Of a DNA stretch of 64,000 nt, positions 1-9,600 are shown one piece after another. The notes under the pieces are model-generated. The model was not told the origin of the DNA, made no database searches, and saw only the letters and a list, made by a program, of their open reading frames with translations. A program made the position numbers and the translations under genes. The DNA is from Pyropia yezoensis. Its lineage: Eukaryota; Rhodophyta; Bangiophyceae; Bangiales; Bangiaceae. How positions within the stretch are numbered: the stretch's first letter is position 1; each line of letters opens with the position of its first letter. The DNA lies in assembly GCA_009829735.1 (NCBI GenBank), contig CM020620.1, positions 10,051,794 through 10,115,793 of the forward strand, given 5' to 3'.

Positions 1-530
1 GCGCGCGGCGGCGGGGGCGGCCGGCTCGGGAGCCCCCCGCCCCTCCCCCGCCCCCTCCCCTCGCCCATCCGCCTCTGCTCGGTGGTGGCGGCGGCGGCGG
101 CCGTGGTGGCGGGTGCGCCCGTGTAGGGGGGGGGGGGGGGCTGCGTCGTCCCCCCCACCGCACCGGGCTATACCGTGCCGCCCCTCTCTCCCTACACCGC
201 CCGCCACGGAGGGGGGCGCCGCTGACGGCGGCGTGGGCCGGGGGGGGGGTGTGACCGACGCCACCACCTCCCGTTGCCGTCCGCGCGCTCGACCGGCCCC
301 CACCGGTGGGGTGGTCCGGCCCTCCCCCCTCCCCGTCCGTCTCTGCTGTGGCTTCCCCCCTCCCCGGTCCACGCGCCGACACCGACGCGGTCTTGTCTAG
401 AGAACAACTGCCTACCTGCTTGCCTGCCTGCCTCCCCCCCCCCCCCTCCCCCTCCCCACGCCTGTCTGCCCGCCCTCTCCCGGTGCGCCCTTCCCCATTG
501 TTCCCCTCCCCGCGGGTGCCCGTCCCCCCC
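1..530. other. G+C-rich upstream region
   Basis: This region is almost entirely G/C with homopolymer runs. It precedes the first ATG of the SANT-domain gene and presumably contains its promoter and 5' leader. I see no clear TATA element; the only A/T-containing candidate is a weak CTATACC near 168-174. Open frames here have simple-sequence composition and are not credible genes. Confidence 0.6.
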
Positions 531-1278
531 ATGGACGTGCTTGCGTGGTCCCCCCCACCACCCCCCTACCCCACCTCCCCCCCCGCTGCCGCGCTCATCG
601 CGTCGGCGTTTGCCGTGTCGCCCCCGCCCGCCGGGGGTGGCGGCGGCGGCGGCGGCGGCACCTCCCCGGCGTTGGCGTCTCCACCGGGTGCCAGCCCCGG
701 CGGCGGACTTCTGCCCTACCCGCCCGCCACCCCCACTCGCACCACCCCCCCGGCTGCGACCGCCGGCGCTGCTGCCACTGCCGCCGCTGCCGCGGCCGCT
801 GCTGCTGCCATTGGGGTGGTGTCCGCCACCACTCCCGCGGCCGCCCCCGCCCCCACCGCCCCGTCCCCTGTGCCGTGGTGGGACGGGGGGGGGGGGGTCG
901 GCAGCCAGTCGGTCTTTTCGGCGCTGACGCCCACCTATGACGGCCGGCCGGGGGGCGGCGGTGGCGGCGGCGCCTGGCGGGGCGGTGACGGCCGCCGGGA
1001 GGGGCCCCGGCTGCGCGCCGACTTTGGCTGCCTCGCCGACCTGCTGGCAGACCCCCCCGCCGGGGCGGCCGCCCCACCGGCCGCCGCGCTGGCAGGGGTG
1101 ACCGCCGCGGCGGCGGCGGCGGCGGCGGCGGTGGTCGCGCCCCCGCCGCCGCCCGCCTCCCCCCCACCCCCCGTCGCACGCCCCTCCCTGCAGCCGGCCA
1201 AGCGGCCCCGCGTGCTCGTCATGGGCATGGGCACGGGCACGCCCGCCGCCGCTGCCGCCCCACCCGGCGCCCCCACCA

Positions 1279-1315
<37 letters not shown>

Positions 1316-1996
1316 GGTCCACCCCCCCCCCCCCCCCCCCCCCCCTTCCCCGCCCTCAGCCGCCGCTGGTCGGCCGCCGAAACGGCCGCCCTGCGGTCCG
1401 CCGCGGCCACCCGCCCCCGAGACTGGGCCGCCGTTGCCGCGGCGGTGGCGAGCGCGTCGGCGCGGGTGCCTCCCCGGACGCCCGCCCAGTGCCGCGCGCG
1501 GCTGCGGACGCTCCGGGAGGGGCCCACCGCCGGGGGGGGGCGTGCGCCCCCGTCGACGGCCGCGGCCGCTGCGGTGGCGGCGTCCACCCTCAGTGCCACC
1601 ACCTCCGCGTCTGCGTCGGTGGCGTCGGTGGCTGCCGCGGCGGTGGCGGGGGTGGCGGCGGCGGCGGCGGCGGCGGACGCGACGGCGGCGGCGACGGCGG
1701 CGGCGGCGTCTTCCGCCGACCCGCCATCGGCCCCCGAGTCGGCGGCGAGTGTGGCGGCCGTGAGCGGCGACACGGCTGCGGCGACGGCCGCCGCGGCGGC
1801 CGCGGCGGTGGCGGCGGTGGCGGCGCCGCCGCCGCCCCCGCGGGGGGTCCACACCGCCGCGACGAGCGGGGTGGGGCGGCCGGCCAAGCGGCGCCGCGCC
1901 GGCGGGGGGGGCACGGCCCCCACGGCCGCCGCGTCGTCCTCGGCCGCGTCGGTGGCGGCAGCGTCCCAGCGGGGCGGCAGCGGCGGCGGTGGTGGT

Positions 1997-2037
<41 letters not shown>

Positions 2038-4003
2038 AGGGAGGGGTGGGGTCGGTGGATGGGTTGGGGGAGGGGGGGGCGACGGCAGCGGCGGCGGCGA
2101 AGGCGGAGACGGGCGGCGGCCGCCGCGGCGGCCGCCGCCGGCGCTGCCCGCGTCGGGGTGTGCGGCCGCAGGGGACGCCGCCGGGTCTGGATCGACGACG
2201 GCGACGGCGGTGGCAGGCGCAGGCGCAGGCGCGGGGGCGGGGGTGGCGGCGGCGGCGGCGGCGGGGACGCCCCCCCCCCCCCCCCGGAAGCGCCCCAAAG
2301 TCACCCTCCAGCTTGTGCCGGCGTGCCCCCGGGCGGCGGCAGCACTCGCCGCCGCCCGCCTCAACCCGCGGGTCGAGGTTGTCGCCGCCGGCCGCCGCAC
2401 GCTCGGCGCGATCGCGGCGCACTTTGCGGCGCGGTGGGGGGGGGTTCTGGGCCTGCCGCCGCCGCCGCCCCCGCCGCCACCGCCCCTGCCGGTGGGGGAC
2501 GGGGGGGCACGGGGGGTGGCGGCGGCGGGGGGGGCGGGTGGATGGTCTGCCGGCCTGGTGCTCCTGCCGCTGGACAGCGGCGGCGGCGGCGGCTACGGCG
2601 GCGATGGCGGCGGTGGCGTCGGGGCCGGCGTGACCGCTGAGGCGGATGGCGGCGGCGGGCGCGGTGGGGGTGGCCCCTCCGTCGTGCCGTCGCCCGACGT
2701 GACGGTGGGGGACGCGGCCGCCGCGGCGGGGGCGGGCGGCGGGCGCCCCTTTCGGCTGCGCTGGGCCGTGGTGGGGGGGGGGGGTTGGGCGCCGGCTGGG
2801 GTGGGGGGGGGGGGGGCGGCCGCCACCGACGCCGGCCGCCAGCGCGTCGCGGCGCCGCTGCCCGCCGACGCGGCTGCGGCAGCCGCCGCCGCCGCGGCGG
2901 GCGACGCGGCCGCCGCCGCGGCAGCCGCGGCGGGCAACGCCACCGCCGCCACCGACGCCGCCGCCGCCGAGCGGCGTCGGCCACCCCTCCCCACCGCGCC
3001 GTGCGGGTGGGGGGAGGCGTCCCCCCCTAAGTGGGGCACCCCCCCCAGGTGGGGCACCCCCCCCCGCCCCCCCCTCCCTGCACGTGCGGCCCCCACGGCG
3101 TCGTCACTGGCAGCAGCGGCGGCAGCAGTGGGGGTGTCCCCCTTCCCCCCCCCCTCCCCCACGGCGTTACCACCGTCACCACCGCCACCACCACCGCCGC
3201 CGCCGCCACCGCCACCGCTGTTGTCCCCCCCCGCGTCCCTCCTCGACTGGCCCCCCCCCTCGGTGGGGGTGTCCCTCTGGGGCACACTCTCCGTCGCACC
3301 ACCACCGCCGCCGCTGCCGTCTCCCCCCGGTGGCAGCGGCAGCGGCGGCGGCGGCGACGGCCGCGGCGCTGCGAGGGGGGGCGGCCTCGGCGGCCTGCCG
3401 TCGCCGCCGCCACTGCTGGGGGGCGGCAGCGGCGCTGGAGGGGGCTCCCTCCTCGACGCCCGCCTGCCGTCGCTGAGTGACTCCCTCTTTGCGCGCATCA
3501 CCGCCGCGCCGCTGCCGTCGCCGCCGGCGGCGGGGAGCCCAGCCGCCGCCGCCGCCGCTGCCACCACACCCCCCGCCCCGGTGGCCGCTGCCGAGCCCCC
3601 CACGGGCCGTACCGCCGCCCCCGCCGACGCGGTCGCCGCCGCGGCTGCTGCCGACGCAGACGCGGCCGCCGCCGCCGCTGCCCCCCCTGCGGTCGACGAC
3701 CATGACGTTGAGCCGGCGCTGCTGCTGGGCGGTGTGGCAGACGTCACCCGCCTGCCGGGCGGCAGCGGCGGCTGTGGTGGTGGCGGCGGCGGTGCTCCCG
3801 CCGGCGGGTTGCCATCTCCCTTGCGGGGGGGTGGCGCCACCGCCGATGGGGAGGCGGCGGCGGCGGCGGCGGCGGCGTCTGCAGCGGCGGGCCTGGTGGC
3901 GAGCGGCAGCGGCGACTCGATGGGCTTTTGGGGGGGGGGGCTGTCGCAGAGCCGGGGGGCGTTTGCTGCCCTCTTTCCCCCGCCGTCGCGGCTGTCAGAC
4001 TGA
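531..4003 (+). CDS. Cramped/TSL-kinase-interacting-protein-like SANT-domain protein (frameshifted)
   Basis: About 1157 codons, mostly Ala/Gly/Pro/Ser-rich. Two conserved islands identify it. A SANT/Myb-like helix bundle (nt about 1361-1520) reads RRWSAAETAALRSAA, then RDWAAVAAAV, then RTPAQCRARLRTL. A second island (nt about 2285-2580) begins KRPKVTLQLVPA, continues NPRVEVVAAGRRTLGAIAAH and FAARWG, and ends LVLLPLD. This order and spacing match, from memory, the block following the SANT domain in plant TSL-kinase-interacting protein 1 and animal Cramped. Those proteins act in chromatin; animal CRAMP1 is linked to histone H1 gene control. KRPR and KRRR clusters may be nuclear signals. The first ATG at 531 opens one frame; the SANT part lies in another, the switch falling in C24 at 1322-1345. 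One extra C would join them. Function here is inferred. Confidence 0.62.
1322..1345 (+). repeat. C24 homopolymer at a reading-frame switch
   Basis: An uninterrupted run of 24 C inside the SANT-domain gene. The frame open from ATG 531 continues as Pro/Ala-rich sequence up to this run. The conserved SANT residues begin directly after it in a different frame. The simplest explanation is a miscalled homopolymer length; somatic or strain length variation is possible. Confidence 0.7.
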
Positions 4004-5300
4004 GGGCGACCGCGTGACTCGCCGGGGACGTGCTGGGAGCGCCCTGAGGGTGGGGACCATCAGAGGGGTGTGGGGCGTGGACGAGGTCGGGCCTGGCGTG
4101 GACACAGTCGGGGGCGGGCTGTAGGGGTGCCCTCCAGAAGTCGGTCTCGAAGTGCCGTCAAGAAAAGAAGTACAAAGAGTAAGAGAAAGGAGACAGCACG
4201 CTGAGCAGTGCGTGCTCGCCCCGCCACGCGGCTCTCCATTCTGCAGTCACCTCCTGGACCGACGCTGACCGTGAGTCGTTGCCATGAGTGGTCGCGGTGA
4301 GGCTTTTGTCATTCCCACACGCTTGGCCGCCGTCGTTTGCCGCTCGGGCGGGGGACCATGAGCGCGTCCGGGGTCTCTTGCGTGCCTTGACCAAACTGAG
4401 CGCCATGGTGTGCCGCGTCCTCGAGCAGCAAGAGCTGTTCATGGCGGCGCCGCAACACAGATGCCAGCGCGCCACGCCGCCGCACGGTCGGGCGCCTCCC
4501 TCCCTCAGGCCGGGGCGGCTGCGGCGACGGGAGCAGCGGCAAGAGCCACCGCCCGGCCGCCAGCCACTGCACCCCCCATCACACATCCACCAAGCCGGTG
4601 AGTGCCGGCGCCGTTGGGCGCCGGTGGTGGCGCGCCACCGCCGCCGGCGGTGCCGCATCCACGTGCGCAACCGTACTCCCATTCGCGCCCGCACCCCGTC
4701 CGCCGCGCCCACCGACGCCGGTGCGGCACCCCAGGGGTTGGTGGCAGGGGTGACGTCGTCGCCGGCGGCTAGTTATGCGGCACGGGCCGTGACAGCGCCG
4801 CCCCCAGCTACACCCCCGCTTTACCCAAGCGCACACCGTCCCTCTGACCGCCCTCCTGAATGACGGACGCTTCCCACCACATGCCGCGACCGCCTGAATG
4901 TGTCGCCCGCCACGCGCGTCGTCAACGTCCTCCCCGGAAGCATGCGGACGCGCCTCGGCATCACCGCCCTGACTGTCACGGGCACGTATGATGTTACGGA
5001 CCGGCGGCTGGTGGCGGGCCTGCCGCCGTCGCGCGTCGCGGAACGGGGGGACGGATGGTGGCGGTGCTAGCCGACGAGGCGGGGGGGGTGGAGGTGTGGC
5101 TCGGCCACAAGTGGCCAGAGGTCGCCCTCGAGAATTCTGGATGACCGACACGACTGCCGCTGTCGGTGTGCTGTCAACCAATGACAACAGCGGTGGCGCT
5201 GCGGCTTGCTGGACGGAGCGTTCCATTGGTCAGAATTCACGTTGTAGATGTCGAGCAAGGCGGTGAGATTTTTCCCTCGAAAGCTGTCGTCGCGCAGGTT
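4004..5300. other. Intergenic; possible decayed coding sequence
   Basis: No intact gene is recognised. Several short stretches look protein-like but lie in shifting frames on the plus strand: nt about 4348-4450 (RVRGLLRALTKLSAM), about 4905-5070 (RVVNVLPGSMRTRLGITAL) and about 5069-5145 (GVEVWLGHKWPEVAL). Together they look like an old, frameshifted gene or element fragment of unknown family. The minus-strand open frame across 4158-4712 has Arg/Trp-rich composition typical of an antisense shadow. Confidence 0.35.
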
Positions 5301-5699
5301 ATTGCTTAACCAGTGCGAGAGATTGCGCGGTATTTAAACGCGTTTGTATAAACATTGCTCCCAAGCGTAGCGATGGTCGGTCGCTTTTTTGCGCTTCACG
5401 GGAGTGCTCTCCTGCCCCGTGCGCTTCCAGTCATACCAAGGGAGGTGGCGACGACCAATCGCCCGAGCTGTTATAGGCAGAAAGCAAGAAACGGGGGTAA
5501 AAGCGGTGTCAATGATGCCTTTGAGGGGGGGTTGACGCAGGTTTTATGCAGGGTTCTGCTCTAGAACTTCCTAAAAAAGCAAGAGAGTTTTGACAGGCGA
5601 TAAGCAGTGCTGCGCAGGAACCAGCTGCGACCTCTCCCAGTGTTCTTGAGTGGATCGTGCCGAAATACAGAGAAATCCACCGAGATCGTGAGGGAAAAC

Positions 5700-5925
5700 A
5701 ACAGCTATCTGATCAACCAGCGTTTGGTACAAGACTCGCAGCGACCGCAGCCAATCATCGCCTGATTCAAAGGAAGGCCCAACAGCACGCTATTCGTCCG
5801 CTGCGAGCTCCCAGCAAGCGGTTGGCACATGGCCTTGTTTCCACGCTGTTGCTCTTGTCTCCATGAGACAAAATTCGGGGAACTGCAATACCTTGTCTCG
5901 CCAAGCATGACGTAATTGGAACACT
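5700..5925 (+). repeat. Dispersed repeat, copy A
   Basis: It shares a CCAATCAT segment and a distal core (about 5849-5892, containing GAGACAAAATTCGGGG then AACTGCAATAC) with copies near 7165-7385 (same strand) and 6885-7010 (opposite strand). No coding capacity is seen. Boundaries are approximate. Confidence 0.6.
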
Positions 5926-6884
5926 CGTTGACGGAACGGCTTCATATTTCAATCTCGTTACAGTACCATGATATGCTACAGGACCGAGGATGTCACGCAG
6001 CACGGAGGTGGACGCGCCTGCCGCTGATGTCTACGTCAATAAATGATTATTGAAGTTGATGAGCTTATGCAGAGTTCACTGTGCCTAGCATTGCGACCTG
6101 GCCGGTAGCTGCGTGACCTTGAAGCACCACCGCCATTGCTGTGTTTTAATGTGAGCTGATTCTGTGAGTTGGTGAGCGAATGAAGTACTTGTGCAACCCG
6201 TCTACTTTGAATGCAACTTTATGCGACCAACGCATACCTTCTGAATAGTAGTAACTCACGGCACCTGTCCGAAGCGTCATGTTACGTGTACTCGAGCTAT
6301 GCCGACCCTGAGATATCCGAACAATTGCAGCGTCAGGATCATATATATTTTTCAAGTAGCGCATCTACGGAGTTCGTGATTCAGCCACTCAGAGGTACTA
6401 ATTGGCCTTGCAAGCGATGCGTAACAATACGTTGCTGTCACACTTCCGTGACGTGAGAGTCTGCAATTGATTCGCGTTTGCTTGCACCCTGGTTCCATGA
6501 CGTGTTCATGGAGCGAGGCTTGCTTTCTGCAGCTTAGTTCAGATCAGACTGCTTTCAGGTTCGAGTGGCCATATGAGCGAAAAGTGAACGCCAAAAAGTG
6601 ACTTGGATCTGATGAGAGACGTGCGATAATGCGGTTCATGAATACGCTGCTCGTCTACACATAGCCGCGTATGAACTGTACTAAAGTCCTCTTTGACGCT
6701 GATGCTATACTTCTACTGCATGTCAATCCACCGCCGTGACGAAAACGTGAACAGAATCATAATAACTCCCTGCCACGTGAGCAAATACATTACTTATGCT
6801 GCACGAATATAAGGTGCCTTCCATGCGAAAGAGCTTAGTGCTGCTTTTGATGCTCAACGTGGACTACAATACAATTTGGCATAA

Positions 6885-7010
6885 ACGCGAACCTGTACTG
6901 CGATGATATTGCAGTTCTCCCAATTTTGTCCCATGTGGACAAGAGCAAGAGCAAACTGTGTTTGACCAATGATATGACTCAGATGCTGCCTCTCTGGCCA
7001 ATGACTGCTC
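6885..7010 (-). repeat. Dispersed repeat, copy B (inverted)
   Basis: The reverse complement of this stretch contains GCTCTTGCTCTTGTCCACA, then GGGACAAAATT and AACTGCAATA, matching copies A and C. With copy C it forms an inverted pair around a spacer of roughly 150 bases. Boundaries are approximate. Confidence 0.6.
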
Positions 7011-7164
7011 TGCATGAGGGTCCGTTGTCGTACGAACAGTGTGATCGGGGGTTCTCTCGGGAATTCTGACCACTTCGAGGGCAGAACAAGCACCGGCTGG
7101 GCGCTTCGGACTGTTCTTGACAGAGATGACCTGAGATTAAGGGCCAACCGGCGAGATCCGACGA

Positions 7165-7385
7165 AGAAACAAGAGTTTTTTGACCAACCAACGTTCGTTG
7201 CGAGAGCAGTTGTGGCCATAGCCAATCATCAGGTTCTTCCGACAGACGTGTTGCAGCACGCCATTGGACAGCCCTCTGCTGCGAGCATGTGATTGGCCCT
7301 TGCTCTTGTACACTTGCTCTTGCTCTTGTCCACACGGGACAAAATTCGGATAACTGCAATACTCGTCGCAAAGCATACAAGCCTA
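7165..7385 (+). repeat. Dispersed repeat, copy C
   Basis: This copy contains the CCAATCAT segment, GCTCTTGCTCTTGTCCACA and GGGACAAAATTCGG followed by AACTGCAATAC. It is the same order of landmarks as copy A, with many substitutions and small indels between them, so the family is old. Confidence 0.6.
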
Positions 7386-8059
7386 ACGCTCGACTCTTCG
7401 TTTTCCACGCTCCATTCTTCAACCCACGTAGCAATAACGAGTGGATGGCTCCGTGATGTCCAAGGACACGAAAGACTGAAACCGACGGGGTCAATGGTTA
7501 AGGGTTGCTTCAGCTTCAAATGCGCGCACCACAAAGCAGTTTCACATATTTTCCATTCCTTCTTTCATCAAACCTAGAGAAAAATAGCCATTATCCACGA
7601 GGTTGAGGCGAAACTTAGTAACCGTATCATCTCGATGTCGAGAGATTCTTTTTTGACCTCATCGCTGCTCAATTGGTTGAGCAACTCACCGACCAGGATA
7701 TCAGTATCCTATTTTCCTTCGGCGACCTCGCGGAAGCGTCCGTGAAATTCTACGAACAGCAATCACATATGTTATGTTGAGAACTCACAAGAAGCCTCGG
7801 AATGGTCGTAACGGGGCTGCCACCGGTCTGCACTACCCTTTTATGTGCCGTCGCAGATTGTTCTGATCTGCGCACCAACACCCTCGCTCCTCCTCATCTA
7901 TCTTGTCCCTTCTTGATCCGCGCCGAAGGTCATACCGGCGTCTAAACACTGTCATTCACGTTGCCATCGCGTCCATGATGCACGGACCAGAAATTAACGA
8001 ACGAAATTCCAGTATGGGACCTCGGCGTGACATAAGCTTTACCTCACTGACCTGCGTAT

Positions 8060-8215
8060 CCTAGTTCGGCTTACGCCGTTCACGAAATGATCGCTTTACG
8101 GTAGACCGTATCCCAGTTCAGTTGACGCCGTTCACGAAATGATCGATTTACGGTGGACTGTATCCCAGTTCAGTTTACGCCGTTCACGAAATGATCGATT
8201 TACGGTAGACCGCCA
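8060..8215. repeat. Three tandem 52-bp repeats
   Basis: Units at 8060-8111, 8112-8163 and 8164-8215 share the landmarks ACGCCGTTCACGAAATGATC and TTTACGGT. Units 2 and 3 differ at only a few positions. Unit 1 is a little more diverged at its start. The periodicity is exactly 52 bases throughout. Confidence 0.9.
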
Positions 8216-9600
8216 TACTGCGGTCGTTGCAGAAACGCGCTGCGAACGCACTTCAGGACTGAGAGACACGCGCTTCGCGATGGAGACGGCAGATGATATG
8301 GTGAAGGCCCTCCATTTCAGCGTGGATTTCATGCTCGTCTTCGCTTCGATGATCGAATGTGGTGTATCACTTGAGGGGCGTGGAGAAGGAGCTAGACACC
8401 ATGTTGACCGAGTGTCTCAGAAAGCGAGGAACGCTGATCCGCCTGACCGCGATCGCGGCAGAATGATCGACCAAAGCGGCGATTCGGGCCAAGGATGTAT
8501 TGCTTCTTATACTTGGACTTACCGGGCTCGGCCGTTGCGTAGAGGAGGTCGCCGCTGCGGCGGTCAAGACACCGCCCGGAACGGTAGGCTGCGGGCAGCC
8601 GCTTCTGGCAATATCGGCTGTGGAAAGAGCACCTCCGTTCATGCTCTGTAGAGGCGATTGGTCGAGGGAATTCGCCTGGACCACAAGCTGAGGTCCATTA
8701 CCGACCGCCAAATGCAGGTGCCTCATGATCTTCGCCGCAACTCTTGGCCGATCCTCTCAGGTGTGTAGAACGGTTAGGCGCCAATGTCATCCGGGCGTGA
8801 CGGGACGATCGGGCGCACGACGCAGCTCCGCACCCCGCGCCAGGCATGTCGTTAAGGTACAAACGTCCTCTTCCGTCTCGAGCTTCTGATGCGTATTGTA
8901 GAAGCCTGTCCTTTGGCAGATTGACACCGCATCGGCGACGGAAACGACGAGAAATGGCGTCGACGGCAACGGTGTTCACTGGGCCTAGATTTGCATGGTC
9001 CACTGCACAATAGCGCGTGGATTTTTTTGAAATGAACTCTGTGCGTCGCGAGACTGCGAAAACACGTTCTCAAATTGAAAAGGTTAAGCAGCCGTCCGAA
9101 CCCTTCCCTGCCCTCTTTGCCGCTGCGTCCTATGCTGGGTGTGCCCATACCCCCCCCCGCCCCGCTTCGTGCGGAGCCGCTCCTTCCTGCAACAGCTACG
9201 TTGGCCGCCATCCGTCGCCGCTACTGCCGCCACTGTGGTGGCCGCCTCCCCGCTGTCAAAGCGAATCACCGCCGATAAGGTGCTCCGTCTCCTGCTGCTA
9301 CTGCCACGCGCAACGCGACTCGCGGCAGGGGCTCGTTCTTTACCTCGAATGACCGCAAGCCGCGCCGGTTATCGTGGTCGCGTGGTACGCTGCTGTATAT
9401 AGAAGCAGCCCGGTTGAGCGCGCATACCTGTCACCCGCCTAGCGATCTATTGGCTCCAGACCTCAGCCTGGACATCCGCCCTCGGAAATCCGTAAGTCCA
9501 ACCAACGGCGGCAGATAAGCTTGCATGTATTCACCAGGATAGCTGCATTATTTTGATGGCAGTATGCTGCGCGTGTGACTGATTGCCACCTTGACTAGGT
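8216..9600. other. Intergenic with protein-like fragments, including a P-loop-like motif
   Basis: No intact gene. A plus-strand frame near 8600-8645 encodes SGNIGCGKSTSVHAL, which fits a P-loop of the deoxynucleoside-kinase type, but the frame closes immediately afterwards. Nearby plus-strand stretches (about 8283-8350 and 8485-8560) look protein-like in inconsistent frames. This is most likely a decayed gene. A GTATATAG motif at about 9395-9402 resembles motifs seen upstream of other genes in this window, but no gene follows it. Confidence 0.35.

Larger units (their letters stand above)
5301..8059. other. Gene-poor, lower-G+C intergenic region with dispersed repeats
   Basis: Base composition drops sharply compared with the flanking G+C-rich genes, and no open frame over about 170 codons resembles a gene. 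Apart from three copies of one dispersed repeat, I see no recognisable content. It is probably old transposon-derived sequence. Confidence 0.6.

Noticed and set aside
935-2422. Very long minus-strand open frames opposite the SANT gene
   Set aside because: Pure Ala/Arg/Pro composition arising from GCC/GGC repeats; the conserved motifs are on the plus strand.
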